Of a DNA stretch of 64,000 nucleotides, positions 31,041 to 42,316 are shown in pieces. A program made the translations under genes and the position numbers. The notes under the pieces were generated by a model. That model was not told the DNA's origin and searched no databases. It saw only the letters and a list, made by a program, of their open reading frames with translations. This DNA comes from Siniperca chuatsi (Eukaryota; Chordata; Actinopteri; Centrarchiformes; Sinipercidae): assembly GCF_020085105.1 (NCBI RefSeq), contig NC_058051.1:19043455-19107454 (forward strand). The letters run 5' to 3'. Each line of letters begins with the position of its first letter. Position 1 is the first letter of the stretch.

Positions 31041-31611
31041 GCGCTGGGTCAGCCATGATTCATTCTGCCATCTCATGGATGGAGGGATTCGGGTAGGATT
31101 GTTGAAGGGTGCCTGTGGAGCCTCTCTCTGACCTCCCTTGCTCCTGTCCCTCCCATAATGCTCCTGGGCAGCCTCGGTCCTAAATCACCAGCTGTCAGCG
31201 TGTTGGCAGAACAATGGTGCAGGGTCTTCTGCTCCATCTCAGGCTCCAGCCGACTGGACACGGTTTCCTCCATCATTAGTGTGAGCTCGTACCCTCTCTG
31301 GTCCTTCCTGGCCCCTGAGCCCCACAGGGCCCAAAGGAGGCTTGGGGTTAGGCTTAGCCTGATGGTCTGATGAGTTGCTGGGCCTGAGGGTCGTTATGGT
31401 CGGTATGGGGGCAGGGAGTAAGGAATGTTGCCTCATGGATATTATATTTTGTCTCTACGCTTGTTCTATAGGCAAATAATTTATTCTGGTCATGAGATGT
31501 GACTGAGGTTGTGACAGTATTAGGCTATTCGTATAATGAGCGAATGTTATACATAACTGTGATGAAGAATCTCAGCAAGAGTCATACTTACAAACTGAAG
31601 TTAGGGCAAAG

Positions 31612-31960
31612 TTAACCGTTTGATTAATTGATTAGTTGATTGACATAAAATGTATTGTGAACAATTATGATAATCATTTATCACTTAAGTAATTCATTGA
31701 GGGAAAAAATAAACAGCTGGTGTTCACAGCTTCTCAAAATGTGAGTATTTGCTGCTTTTCTCCATTTTATAATTGAATATCTTTGGGTGATGGACTGTAA
31801 GTTGGACAAAATAAGTCATTTGAAGATGTCACCTTTTTGGCTCTGGGAAATTGTGAGATATTTTCTGACACTTTTTAGACTAAAAGTTTAATTGATGAAT
31901 CGTAAAAATAATGGGCAGATTAATCAACAATTGAAATAATCTTTAGTTGAAGCCCTAAAT
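31612..31960. repeat. Dispersed 'gattaatcg' family, copy 3
   Basis: Starts gtttgattaattgattagtt and ends gaaataatctttagttgaag. Internal blocks 'cagcttctcaaaatgtgagt' and 'cattttataattgaatatct' are the family centre. It lies in the same orientation as copy 1. Confidence 0.6.
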
Positions 31961-32358
31961 GAATAGTTCACTGGATGACTATCTCAGTCACCGGTATCTC
32001 TCTTTTACCCTTTCCCCTTTTGCCTCGATTGTTTTCTCAGACTTCCCGATTTTCCCTCCTCCTTTTACTGTTTAAAGTCAAGAGTCCGAGGTCAATCTAT
32101 CAAATCTCCTAACTGAGGGTCGATCAATATGTCAGCATCCCAACACTCCCTCAGCAGTTACGATGATAATCGTGGTCCTGCGCCTGCCTCGGCTGCTGTT
32201 ACTGCCGCTACAGCGCGCTGAGCAGGGGATCGAACCCAGCCTGTCAGGGGGCCTGACGGAAAGCATGAATCACTATTACTGGAGCTGCTGTTTGCTCCCT
32301 GGTGCTCAGCAGACATGTGCAAACTCTGATGCACTGTAAGAAGTGTACCAGCCTGGAC

Positions 32359-32454
32359 CACACACACACACACACACACACACACCTGGGTTATAATAAA
32401 AAAACTTCTTCATATATTGGAATGTAAAGATGAATTAACCACACACAAATACAG

Positions 32455-32482
<28 letters not shown>
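32359..32482. repeat. Two neighbouring (CA)n microsatellites
   Basis: CA runs at 32359-32385 and 32454-32482 are separated by about 70 bp of AT-rich DNA. Confidence 0.9.
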
Positions 32483-32485
<3 letters not shown>

Positions 32486-32504
32486 AATGTGCACACTTTA
32501 TCAG

Positions 32505-32665
32505 TCAATTAAGTGTCAGTTGGTATTTGACCCATTAGCTCCTGGAACCTGATCCAGCCTGCCCACCACCTCTGGACTTGTTAGCCCAGTGTGAGCTCAG
32601 TTCAGCGGGCCTGGAAGGGGTTCGGTTACCCCTCTAATCTCATTGGAACGCTTTAGCCACGGCTA
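32505..32665. promoter_or_regulatory. Candidate conserved non-coding element E
   Basis: Between microsatellites lies complex sequence with gtcaattaagtgtcagttgg, gacccattagctcctgga, cctctaatctcattggaac and gctttagccacggctagc. NK/homeobox-like core words (caattaagtg, cattag, ctaatc) are dense. Function is inferred. Confidence 0.32.
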
Positions 32666-32727
32666 GCGGATGCCTGCATGTTCGACAAACAACCCACACA
32701 CTAATAGCACCATACTTTGTGTATATG

Positions 32728-32729
<2 letters not shown>

Positions 32730-32767
<38 letters not shown>
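32730..32767. repeat. (GT)n microsatellite
   Basis: About 19 GT units; a weaker GT-rich stretch recurs at 32847-32883. Confidence 0.9.
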
Positions 32768-32768
<1 letters not shown>

Positions 32769-33009
32769 CATGCACAAAACAATACTTGTATGGATCTGTT
32801 ACTAAACAGTGAGCACAGGGTTAGGGAATATGATGTTGAAAAATGGTTTGTGTGCGTGTGTGCGCAAGCAGTGTGTTTGTGTGTAGAAATAATATTCTAG
32901 TTTACAGGATGCAATTTCCTCTTAATATGCCCATCCTAATGTAATTTGGCGTCTATGGAGTGTCTGTGCGCTGGGCCGGGCTGGTGTGTGTTTCTGCTGA
33001 CTGCTCCTG

Positions 33010-33190
33010 TTTTGTGTTTATATGGATGAGTGGCTCTCTGGGAGAGCATTATGCACCCTTTTCAGCATTTAAAGATTATGTGCACGGTGGCGGCAGAAGC
33101 ATTAGACAAACAAGGAAATATGTCTTTGATTAAAATATCTTTTATCTCTTTATTGATTAAAAGGCTTAGTTTGGTAATAGAATGTCTCTG
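33010..33190. promoter_or_regulatory. Candidate conserved non-coding element F
   Basis: Repeat-free sequence containing gagcattatgcaccctttt, agcatttaaagattatgtgc, atatgtctttgattaaaa and tttattgattaaaaggctta. Several TTGATTAAA/TTTATTG words suggest TCF/LEF and homeodomain input. It sits directly upstream of the mosaic transposon block. Confidence 0.35.
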
Positions 33191-33336
33191 CCCCTCCCCT
33201 CTGGGCCTTTCTTTGCTTTCTTGTGCTTTCTATTTTTTCACTTCCCCCTCTATAGCTAAGGATAAAAGAAAGTGGATGTTTTACTGTAAGTATTTCAACT
33301 GTAGAGCTAAACAAATAATTTGTGTGTAAGCAGCAG

Positions 33337-33423
33337 TCGTAGAAAAGGTTTCAGTTGTAGTCATCTGGACACTGTTTTCAGAATCAAGACGTTTTGGCTC
33401 CCATCCGGAAGTCATTCTCAATT
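33337..33423 (+). mobile_element. Fold-back repeat, copy 3 (half copy)
   Basis: It contains the left arm from tcgtagaaaagg through gacgttttggctcc and the adjoining catccggaagtcattctca, then stops abruptly at attg, where a different repeat begins. The right arm and 3' tail are absent. Two substitutions in the arm relative to the other copies suggest it is older. Confidence 0.8.
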
Positions 33424-33720
33424 GACATTAATTTTGGCAGCTTAGTCGAAAGATGAAGTTTAGTTTAGTTTTAGTCACATTTTAGTCATTTTTATCCTTC
33501 ATAGTTTTAGTCTAGTTTTAGTCGACGAAAACTCAAAACATTTTAGTCCAGAAAAGTCATTACATTTTTAGTCAACTTTTATTTAGTGTTTTCTCTTTTT
33601 AAGCTAACCTAATTCATTACCATTAAAATCACAGTGCTGAAAAAATTAGTTGATTAGTATGCCTACCTGGCCTTAGTGCTAAGAAATCATACACTAATAT
33701 CTTCCAAATAAATTGCTGTG

Positions 33721-33944
33721 TAATCTTGGAAACCGTAGAAAAGGTTTCAGTCGTAGTCATCTGGACACTGTTTTCAGAATCAAGACGTTTCGGCTCCCAT
33801 CCGGAAGTCATTCTCAATTGTGAAAAAATTGGACGGGAACTGGAAATTTAAGCTACTCTACTTTAAGTGACTACGACTGAAACCTTTTCTACGATAGAAT
33901 ACTCCTGGACGAATGAGGGACTACACCGTCTTAATCTTGGAAAC
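33721..33944 (+). mobile_element. Fold-back repeat, copy 4, with 13-bp TSDs
   Basis: TAATCTTGGAAAC is exactly duplicated at 33721-33733 and 33932-33944. The 198-bp insert keeps the full left arm and the start of the unique centre (tgaaaaaattggacggga). It then jumps to the last third of the right arm (gactacgactgaaacc) and the one-sided tail ending acaccgtctt. The internal deletion differs from that of copy 2, so each deletion arose independently. Confidence 0.87.
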
Positions 33945-34516
33945 AACCGTTTGACTAGATATAATTGCAGTGCATGTTAAGCATGAGTTTTTTCTGGAAA
34001 GGACTGAAGTAAGGAAAAGTAAGCGAAAATGGATCGAGCATAATTACAAGTTGCTTGTCCAAATATATAAGTAAATAAACTTTCAGGCTATAAATGTTAC
34101 AGTAGCAACACATGATGCACACTGACGCATTGGGGAACAGGTCTGAAAAGCCAACACGTTTGTTCCTCATATTTTTCACTTGACTGATAAAGCATTTCAC
34201 TTCATCCGACCAAAAAGTTTACTTGTCCCGGACAAGTTATAACGTTAATTGTCAAGCCCTGCATGTTTCACTCACAAGCTTTGTTAGCGAACTGACGTTA
34301 GCTAACACATTAACCCAGCCAACGTTAGCCTGGAGCCAGGCTCATTCATTCATTTGCTAGCAAACTGAAAACTTTTATTGTGAGAAAAACTGGTTTCCAG
34401 CCAGGCTAAGACAGTGTGGCTTGCTAGCAGATTTGCCACTAGTTGACATAGCCGATTGTCTTGTAACATTGACTTAACTTCTGCAAATGTATATGCTTAG
34501 TTAACATTAGGACGTA

Positions 34517-35020
34517 TAGTGGTGGGATGTAACTTAGTACATTTACTCAAATACTGTACTCAAGTACAATTAAAGGTACTTGTACTTTACTTGAGTATGT
34601 CCATTTTATGCTACTTTGTAGTTCTACTCCACTACATCTCAGAGGGAAATATTGTACTTTTTACTTCGCTACATTTATTTGACAACATTAGTTACTAGTT
34701 ACTTTGTAGATTCAGATTATTAATACAAATATAAATCAACTAACAAATTATGATATATTATTTTGGATTAAGGTACCCAGCAGTATATAAAGTACTTAAA
34801 TGTAGCCCCATCTTTACCACCTGCAACATTAGTGATGCTTACACATTAATGCATTACTAATTATAATCCAGTGATATAATATATATTATAATGAGTACTT
34901 TACGTTTGTTACTTTAAGTATATTTTGAATGCAGGACTTTGACTTGTAAGTTAGTATTTTTACACTGTTGTATTGCTACTTTTACTTATGTAAAATATCT
35001 GAGTACTACCTCAACCACTG
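34517..35020. mobile_element. hAT-like 'cagtggtggaag' element, copy 2 (nested)
   Basis: The left end reads tagtggtgggatgtaactta and the right end tgagtactacctcaaccactg, an imperfect terminal inverted repeat. The interior has the 'tactcaagtac' and 'gtacttgtactttacttgag' blocks typical of the family. Flanking octamers aggacgta and aggactac share their first five bases and may be a decayed 8-bp target duplication. Confidence 0.7.
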
Positions 35021-35394
35021 AGGACTACAGTTAACGACTTCAAGTGTCTCTTGGTTGTATTCTTCCCACCTAATTTGTAGCCACAAGGCATGTCTCCGTC
35101 TCCCGTTACTACAGTGCATTGTGTTTTCCTTTCTGCTGAATTATAAAGTGTGTCCATAGATTATTCCGATGTTGTTGTCATTAACTCGCTGCCAGGGTGC
35201 ATTGTTTATATTATACCACTAACATTTTAGTCCCGTCTCGTATAGTCAATGAAAACAAAACATACATTTCATCATAGTTTTTATTATCAAAGATCTATTT
35301 TTAACTTGTCAACGTCTCATCTTCGTCAAAAAAGAGTTGACGAATGTTTTTCATCATAGTTTTCGTTAAAACGAAATTAACACTGGTAAGCAGC

Positions 35395-36870
35395 TGTAGT
35401 AGTGTGAAATTACAAATAATACACGCAATGACACAATTTAGTTAATGCATTTTGATTTTTATTTGTGAAAGGCAATTTAAATGACAGCCACTGGCGTCAC
35501 ATCCATACAGTTTTGCACATTTAGAACTGGGGCAGCCCTGCTTGGTTTGTTTGCTGTCAAGCAGTCACTGCAGGATAAATCAGGTGGTTGTTGAAGGAAG
35601 GTAGAGCCCGTCTCCAAATTTTCTCGCATGGTCCAGTTATTAAAACTGGTGACCATCAAGTTGTCAACTTGTCAAATCGCAAGGTCAATTTCCACCAATT
35701 GTTATAGTATATTTATAACTTTCTGGACCAATTGTTTTGTATATTGCTTCACTAACTCTTCTGTCCTTTATTCCTAAGAAACTTTGTTACACAAAGAAGA
35801 ATGATAGTAGACCTCACTGTTATAAATTCACTTTCATCAACATTAAAAGTGGCAAATTATTAATTAGCCCTGTGATCCCTGCTGAAATGATTTCTTGATT
35901 GATCGATCATTTGATCAACAGAAAATGAATCATTTGTACTTTTGAGACTCAGTTTACCGTTAATTATTTACTCGCAAATGCTATACTGTATACTAAACCT
36001 TTGCAGGTTGCAGCTTCAAAAATGTTCTATCTCCTTGCTCTGCTTGATTTTTCTCAGTTTCACTCTGTATTTTCATGTATCTTCTGTTTTCATCTTTATG
36101 GGGGGGGAAAGTAAGCAATTTTGGCAGAATTTTGCGCTTTGGTAACATGATGGGCATTTGTGTTTATTTTTGACATTTTATAGACTATTTAACAAAATAA
36201 TTTTTGACCCATTTTTAATATTCTGGACATCAGACTTCTGAACGTATTACTGGTATCCTACTAGGTAGTCCACTACTTGCAGTTCTAAGAACAATAATAC
36301 GTTAATTATTTACTAATGAATTGAGTTGCTGGAATTTTCCTTTTTCCACTAGCATGTGCACCGTGTAAGTGGAAAAAAGCTGGCCCAGAATACTTTTTGA
36401 ACCTTGACTTCCCTGAAGGGTCACATGTGACAGCGGGCTGACAGTGAACACAGTGAACGTCTTGACTACAATGGCTTGATATTCTCTGGTGGCTTCTAGA
36501 CATCAAGGTCAAGTCCGTCTGCCCCTCATTAGTCAGGTCACGAGACAAGCGGTGTGAGAGGCCAGATCATGTCCTTAAGTCAGAGCATGTTTATCTGTGT
36601 CCCGGTGAACACCTTACTGTCAAGTTTTTTTTGTCCCTCCACTGATGACAAAGAGCGACAGAGGAAGAAGAGGAAGTGTGATCCAGTGTGTGTGTATGTG
36701 TGTATGTCTTGTGTGCTTGATGGGGAGATACTGAGCTGAGGCTGAATGAGAACAGATGGAGATGTGCTCTTTAATTAACCCTGCAGAATCACAGGGCTGA
36801 AAACAGGCCTCGGTCCGTGAATAACATCCAGCACATCCAGGGTGTGTGTAAGGTGCAATGTTAGTGTATA
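35395..36870. other. AT-rich gene-free DNA
   Basis: No gene or recognised element is seen. Short open frames, including one at 35942-36145, are leucine- and phenylalanine-rich by composition and lack any domain. Confidence 0.5.
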
Positions 36871-36875
36871 TGACT

Positions 36876-36903
36876 TGTGTGTGTGTGTGTGTGTGTGTGT
36901 GTG
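36876..36903. repeat. (GT)n microsatellite
   Basis: About 14 GT units, immediately upstream of candidate element G. Confidence 0.9.
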
Positions 36904-36949
36904 GAGTCTGCTGTGGAGTAGCCGGAGCATCGACCCGTTCCCCCATCCC

Positions 36950-37110
36950 CCTTCCCTAGAGCAGGGCGTTTTATTTCTCATTAGCGGGCAGCAAACTGCT
37001 GGGGGATGAAATTTGCTAACAGGAATTAAAAGTGCATTAACACATCTGAGAGATTCATTTCTGCTAATAGTTTTATTAGTGCTCTGACCTTTCAGTTCAT
37101 TAGAGGACTG
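36950..37110. promoter_or_regulatory. Candidate conserved non-coding element G
   Basis: Complex, repeat-free block containing ttttatttctcattagcggg, aaatttgctaacaggaatta, aagtgcattaacacatctga, tgctaatagttttattag and cagttcattagagg. At least five ATTAG/CTAAT or ATTAAC homeodomain-type cores occur within 140 bp. It ends in a purine-rich tract. Confidence 0.4.
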
Positions 37111-38500
37111 TGGGAGAAGGGAGGGGTGGAGAGAGGAAGAAAAGTGTGGATAAGAGGGTCTTAGGGCTCACTGTACTTGGGTAGACCTTTGGAAGTAGAT
37201 GCAATCACAAAACGGACATAATGGTGGCAAATGACTGCACTTGTAAAGCTTTTTTGATTTGTTGACTGTGATTGTCTAATCAAAGACTTGTATACAGTTG
37301 TCTACATACTTCTCCTTCAAAAGGTGTGCCCTCATGATAATGATGCAAAAGTGCCAACCACCTGATCTTCCAGCGACTGTTTTAAGATGGTGCCGACTCA
37401 GTCTCAGTGGCCCGATGCTCACCTCCCTACACTCAATTACCAGAATTTATAACACAATGTTTTTCAGGTCTGTTAGCGCTTGAGTGTATCACTTATCCAG
37501 CCGGTTAATTGTTTATGAACTGTGCCCTCCCCCTCTCTCAAATGAAGTGAGAGAACCAAGAAAAGAGCAGTGAGTGTGACAAGAATGGCATTTGGTGAAT
37601 AGGAATGGGTCACTATAATCAACAGTGTTTTAAATATAAAGTCGACCAATCAAGTCTAGCAGTCGCTAACAGTGTTCCTCCTAGATGCCACAGATAGACA
37701 GTGAGATAGTGTTTGAATTTACCTTACCAAGGAGGGCAGCTAAAAGGGAATTAATGTTGTTTTCTTTCTGTTTTATTGGAAAGCAAGTGAGACAAGTTAC
37801 AGTGCAATTTGCTTTCCTCTGTTCCCTATAATTAGCACCTTACAGAAATGAAATAACATTGACGAGAAGGTCAATAATCCTGATCTATAGTGAAATTAAT
37901 CCTGCTATCGACACAACAAGCAAACAATACAATTAAGAGCAGCAGGAGGAGAGAGTGGAAAAAAGAAAATACAAGGAAAGGTGGAGGTCTGAGGAATAGG
38001 ATGTGTTTTATCTCCTGGGTTCACTGTGTAGAAATCCTATGAAAGTTTCTAATTAATTCATCCATTGTTAATGAAGGCAAAGCGAGGAACCAGGGATTAT
38101 ACATGAGGAGAGGAAGCAACACAATTAGAGATACCAGCTTAATGATTGCTTTTTTAACTTGCTGTTGTTTCTCCCTTGTACTTAGTTGACTCGCTCGGGT
38201 ACATTTATTGGCCATTTTAAAATGAGCTTCACCTCCTCTGCATGCCACCACACTGAAAGACATCTAGAAAGGTGGTTAAGTTAAAGTTTAGTTTTAAGTA
38301 ACTTTTAGTAAGATTTGACCTTGGATCAGTACACAGTTGATTGCAAAGTTGGAAAAATTTAAATATCATGAAAACTCATCAGCCTATATTGCTCATAATC
38401 GCTATTAAAAAAAATGCATTAGCAGTTGCAAAAGATACAGTATGTTCTTTTAGTTTAAAACATGATAACCCATACATTGTGTAATTTTTTACAAACTGCA
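37111..38500. other. Gene-free DNA
   Basis: No gene is supported. The interval 37800-38260 is AT-rich but complex (agaaggtcaataatcctgat, gaaatcctatgaaagtttct, atgattgcttttttaacttg) and could also be constrained. No repeats were recognised. Confidence 0.45.
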
Positions 38501-38509
38501 CAGAGTTGT

Positions 38510-39340
38510 GGTGACAGAAGTACAAGCAGAACTGCCTAGGAATCCTGTCAGCTCCTCATGCGGGGTCTGAAGGTATTAGCAGACAGTCTGTCCTTCCAGT
38601 CTGTCATGGATTTACTCCTCTCTTCCAGGTTAGTATGTGCCTATTGTATCTCCAATACTGGTAGATGGTATTCCAGATATCTGAACCACCTTAAATGGCT
38701 CATCTCATAGCCAGCTGCAAAGAAAACGTAATGTTAAACTCCTCCAGGATTTCTGAGCTTTCTACCTTTTGTGCCCTATGAACACCCAACCACCCTACAG
38801 CAAAATCTCTCGTTTGCCCAAATGTATCCACACGCTTGGTTACTATGCAATGTTCGTAACTGTAGGTCAAGGCTCTCAACTTTTTAACCCTGGACTCGCA
38901 CATCGGCCACATTACTGCTGCTACATTTAACCAACGGTGAGCCTCATAATCTGAAGTCCAGTTTTTAGCTTCCGCATCCACATGGCCATGTGGGTCCACA
39001 AGGGTCCTCATGAGGTAAATCTATGTCTGAGCCTTGATATACTAGATCAGAATCCTGTCGTGTTGTTTCAGTACTCATAGGCACACAAGAAACAAAGTCC
39101 ACTGAAGTCATAAAGGCCAACTTCATTTACAAAGGGCATAGATGGCTCCCCTATAATCATCAAATTGACCAGTCTCCATACTGAATGTAGGGTATTGAGT
39201 GATGCCTGTCAATATTACAAACATAAGAGAATACAAGATATCCTTAGAACATGACATACATATCCAAATAACCTCTTCCTGTTGGCACTGGTCCTGGAAC
39301 GGACCTAAGTGCAAACCTGGGTCTCAGTAGCATTACTCAC
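38510..39340 (-). other. Unassigned segment with a 103-codon minus-strand frame
   Basis: The minus-strand frame at 38700-39011 begins MRTLVDPHGHVDAEAKNW and contains AHRWLNVAAVMWPMCESRV and TFGQTRDFAVGWLGVHRA. It is not low-complexity, unlike most open frames in the desert, and has a protein-like composition. I recognise no family and see no flanking splice-supported exons or terminal repeats. It may be a piece of a degraded mobile element or a chance frame. Confidence 0.3.
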
Positions 39341-39844
39341 ACATCTACAAAAAACTGTAACAGGATGCTCTGTCCTTTCAGCCTGTAGCAGATAATCCAA
39401 TGCCAGTGACAGAAGGGGCATGGTGCTGTTTCCAGCTGAGTAGTTTTAACTGGCGTTTGGACTGGCCTGGGGATCCAGAGGGGAGCAGAGGCCGTGCGTG
39501 GTGAGCTGCCGGAAGGATGGTGCATCTGAGCGTCGGAGGGTGAAGAAGGATTGCCTTTCAAGAATTACGAGCCATTAAATCAGAGCCTGGAAATCTCAAG
39601 GTTCCCCAAGACTGCTGCACAAGGAATCTGGGCTGGAGAAATATTGTTTATGGTTTAAAAGGCCTGGCGATGGATTTATAAAAGAAACATTCATCATTGC
39701 AGGAAAACGGAACAAAACATTCCGGAAATAAATACTCACTCTATAGGTATACTTGTCACCCAGACAGCACAATAACAAGTGAATTGGGAGGGAGATCCTT
39801 CATTTGCTGGCAGCTGGCCCCCAAACATGCTCTATGTGAGTCTG

Positions 39845-40030
39845 TGTGTGTGTGGGCACACAGTGGTTTGTTTGAGTGTATGTGAAAATATCTAAATAAT
39901 GGTATTTTTGATCTAAATGTCCCTGTGTGTTTAATTTCCATATGAAAGAATACTATAAAAGAATATATATATATAATAAATATATATATATATATTTTTT
40001 TTTAAGTTTTATCCTGAATGGAGAGCAAAT
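39845..40030. repeat. Short GT stretch and (AT)n-rich tract
   Basis: A short TG run near 39843 is followed by TATATA-rich DNA and a T9-type run at 39964-40004. Confidence 0.7.
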
Positions 40031-40527
40031 TATTTTACTCCGCATCATATTAACATAGTTTTAAGTGAGTCCTCCAGTAAACATAATTAACAGTATTGAT
40101 TATCTCCGGCTGACCCGTCCCTGGAATAGAAAAATATAGCTTTAGTGAAGTAGCATTTTACTGGAAAGTGATGGGTGTTGGTCAGTGATGTGACCTTGAG
40201 ACAGTGTGAAAAATCTATGCTGTGGCTTTAGTGCTGTCTGGTGCACTGAACAGCTAAATGCACTGTTAAATGCAGCATTAGTGTTGCTGGTGTTGGTTTT
40301 TGTAACAGTCTTTATGATCTTGTTGCAATATACATCATACAGTATTTTGATAATCCACCTTGACCAATACTCATTGTTGTTGAACCTTCCAGTGGCTTTG
40401 TGAGGCTTTACTTAGGCGCAACAGTGCTTTGAACTAAATGCTAAAGTGTGGAGGCTAATATGCACACAATAACAATGCTTACATGCTGTTGTTATTATGT
40501 TTACCATTATTCAAATTCAAATTTTGA

Positions 40528-40733
40528 CCTGATGATGGCGCTAGATGAAAAGTCAAGGGATCACCAAAGTTATTAGGATTCATCCTCTGGGGAACATGAA
40601 TGTCTGTATAAAATTCCACAGCAATCCATGCTGTAGTTGCTGAGATAGTTCAGTCTGGATCAAAGTGGTGGACATACCGAGACCCACCGACACTGCCATC
40701 CGTAAAGCCACGTCACTAGTGTGGCTAAAGAAA
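40528..40733. repeat. Dispersed teleost repeat ('gatggcgctagatgaaaag' type)
   Basis: It begins cctgatgatggcgctagatg and contains 'catcctctggggaacatgaa', 'ttccacagcaatccatgctg' and 'ctgagatagttcagtctgg', ending cgtcactagtgtggctaaag. This word order is that of a very common percomorph dispersed repeat that ends at a 'gtggctaaa' motif. It directly abuts the next repeat. Confidence 0.65.
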
Positions 40734-40744
40734 TGCAGATCACA

Positions 40745-40990
40745 TTTTCCCAGAGCCCAAGGTGACATCTTCAAATGTCTTGTTTTATCCAACCAACAGT
40801 CCAAAACTCGAAAATATTCACATTGATATTAATAAAGATCAAGAAATTCTGCATAAATTTACATTTGACAAGTTGGAACTAATGCATTTTTAACATTTTT
40901 GCTTAAAAATTAATTATCAAATACCAAGTTATTGCTGATTAATTTTTGGTAAATCCCATTATTTGATAAATTGTCATTTCAGCTCTATTA
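40745..40990. repeat. Dispersed 'gattaatcg' family, copy 4
   Basis: Contains 'aaggtgacatcttcaaatgt', 'cttgttttatccaaccaaca' and 'gaaaatattcacattgat', and ends tttcagctctatt. This is the long form of the family in reverse orientation relative to copy 1, with the central 'acaagttggaactaatgcat' block degraded. Confidence 0.6.
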
Positions 40991-41673
40991 CACAATGAGC
41001 TTTAAAACAGAAGCTAAACCCCGTCAAACTGCTTGTGCTGGATATTCTCTGCTTATTTGCAGTGGGTAGATGCATAGTTCCTTAAATAGCTTATTATTAT
41101 TTTTAATCTTCCATGTTTAAATGTAAGATTTTCTTAACTTACAGTCACTTTCTTCGCATGTGACGTGTCACCTTCAAAACTTTTTCCAGCAAGACGGCCA
41201 TTGCACCTCTGCTAGTCATAATAAATAAAGGTGTTTCCTCTTTGATCAGCTTGTTTTACACACTGTTTTCTTTTCCTCTGCACTATGTCGATAGAATAGG
41301 CTGTGGCCAGGCGTTCGTGAAAGTATTGATTGATAAATCTATAAGATTATGCATAATGACTGATATTGATGAGTGAGGATTTGATCAATGCCACGCTCAT
41401 ACACATTTGTCCTCTTGGGGATTTGTGACTGGGGGAAAGTGTCGGTGGAATGAAAATGAGAGTACAGGAAGAAATGGAGCTAAAGAACAGATGACAATGA
41501 TGGAGTGGTGTGACAGGAAAAATAAGTGTGGGAGAATTCACCATTTGAACTACACTTGTAAGTGTGTGTTGTTAGGGCAGCATATGTGGGTGTGGAGATA
41601 AGTGTGTGAGGGCTCATGCAAACGCGAAGCAGTATGTTAGTATGTATGTGTCTCAATGTCCAGGAAGGCAAGG

Positions 41674-41688
41674 TGCTGACAGTCAGCG
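41674..41688. promoter_or_regulatory. MARE-like inverted repeat
   Basis: TGCTGACAGTCAGCG resembles a Maf recognition element (TGCTGACGTCAGCA) with one extra central base and one terminal mismatch. It is of interest only because MAFB is the gene expected beyond this desert. The extra spacing may abolish binding. Confidence 0.25.
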
Positions 41689-41789
41689 GGCAGACGTGTG
41701 TGTGTTTATATGTCAGCCCGAGTGTGTCTGTGTGTGTTTGATGGATGGGCTGGCAGGGCAAGGACGCAGATAAGAGTGCAAACAAACTG

Positions 41790-41900
41790 GGTAATAAATG
41801 AGAGCGACAGAGGAGCAGTGATGGGGCCCACTCCCAAGCCCCTGATGCATGCCGACCAGCATCGGCAGCCATTTGTATTAGAGAAATGAGGAAGCTGTCA
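41790..41900. promoter_or_regulatory. Candidate conserved non-coding element H
   Basis: Short complex block with aactgggtaataaatgagag, gatgcatgccgaccagcatc and agccatttgtattagagaaa between GT-rich DNA and a CT-rich tract. The texture resembles a conserved element. Confidence 0.28.
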
Positions 41901-42168
41901 CTGGGATGAAGAGACAATGTTCATTCTAAAGAGGAGAAAGGTCTCTCTTTCTTTTTCACTCCCTCTGTCTCTCTTCCTGGCTCTTCCTTCCTCTGCCTCA
42001 CACACAAATAAAAAACACACTTGCACTGTGGATTTGAGCTCAGCAGGGGACTAATCAGGACGAGGTAGGGTGCTAATGTAGGCCATAATGAGTGGAGCTC
42101 TCAGTGACACATCACACACCAGCAGCTCTGTTAGGGGAAAGCACAGTGGTGGAGCTGCTGCTTGTACC

Positions 42169-42171
<3 letters not shown>

Positions 42172-42208
<37 letters not shown>
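42172..42208. repeat. (CA)n microsatellite
   Basis: About 18 CA units, about 110 bp before a hAT-like element. Confidence 0.9.
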
Positions 42209-42209
<1 letters not shown>

Positions 42210-42316
42210 TACAAACACAGATGTAACTCCCAGCCTGGTGTCACCTGGGGACAGTAACTTCACAACAAAACCGATAAGGAGGAAAGTAAGAGGGGAGGAG
42301 AAAGTGAAAGATAAGT

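Larger units (their letters stand above)
33326..35394. mobile_element. Mosaic transposon insertion with nested elements
   Basis: GTAAGCAGC occurs at both edges (33326-33334 and 35386-35394), and similarity continues for about 8 further bases with two mismatches. Inside, in order, are: fold-back copy 3 truncated at its right (about 33337-33423); 'ttttagtcgacga' family sequence (about 33424-33720); fold-back copy 4 with its own TSDs (33721-33944); family interior; a hAT-like element (34517-35020); and 'ttttagtcgacga' family sequence again, ending in acgaaattaacactg at 35385. No protein-coding capacity is seen. Confidence 0.6.

Noticed and set aside
41480..41917. 145-codon minus-strand frame
   Set aside because: His/Thr/Ser-rich sequence derived from TG-rich DNA; no domain.
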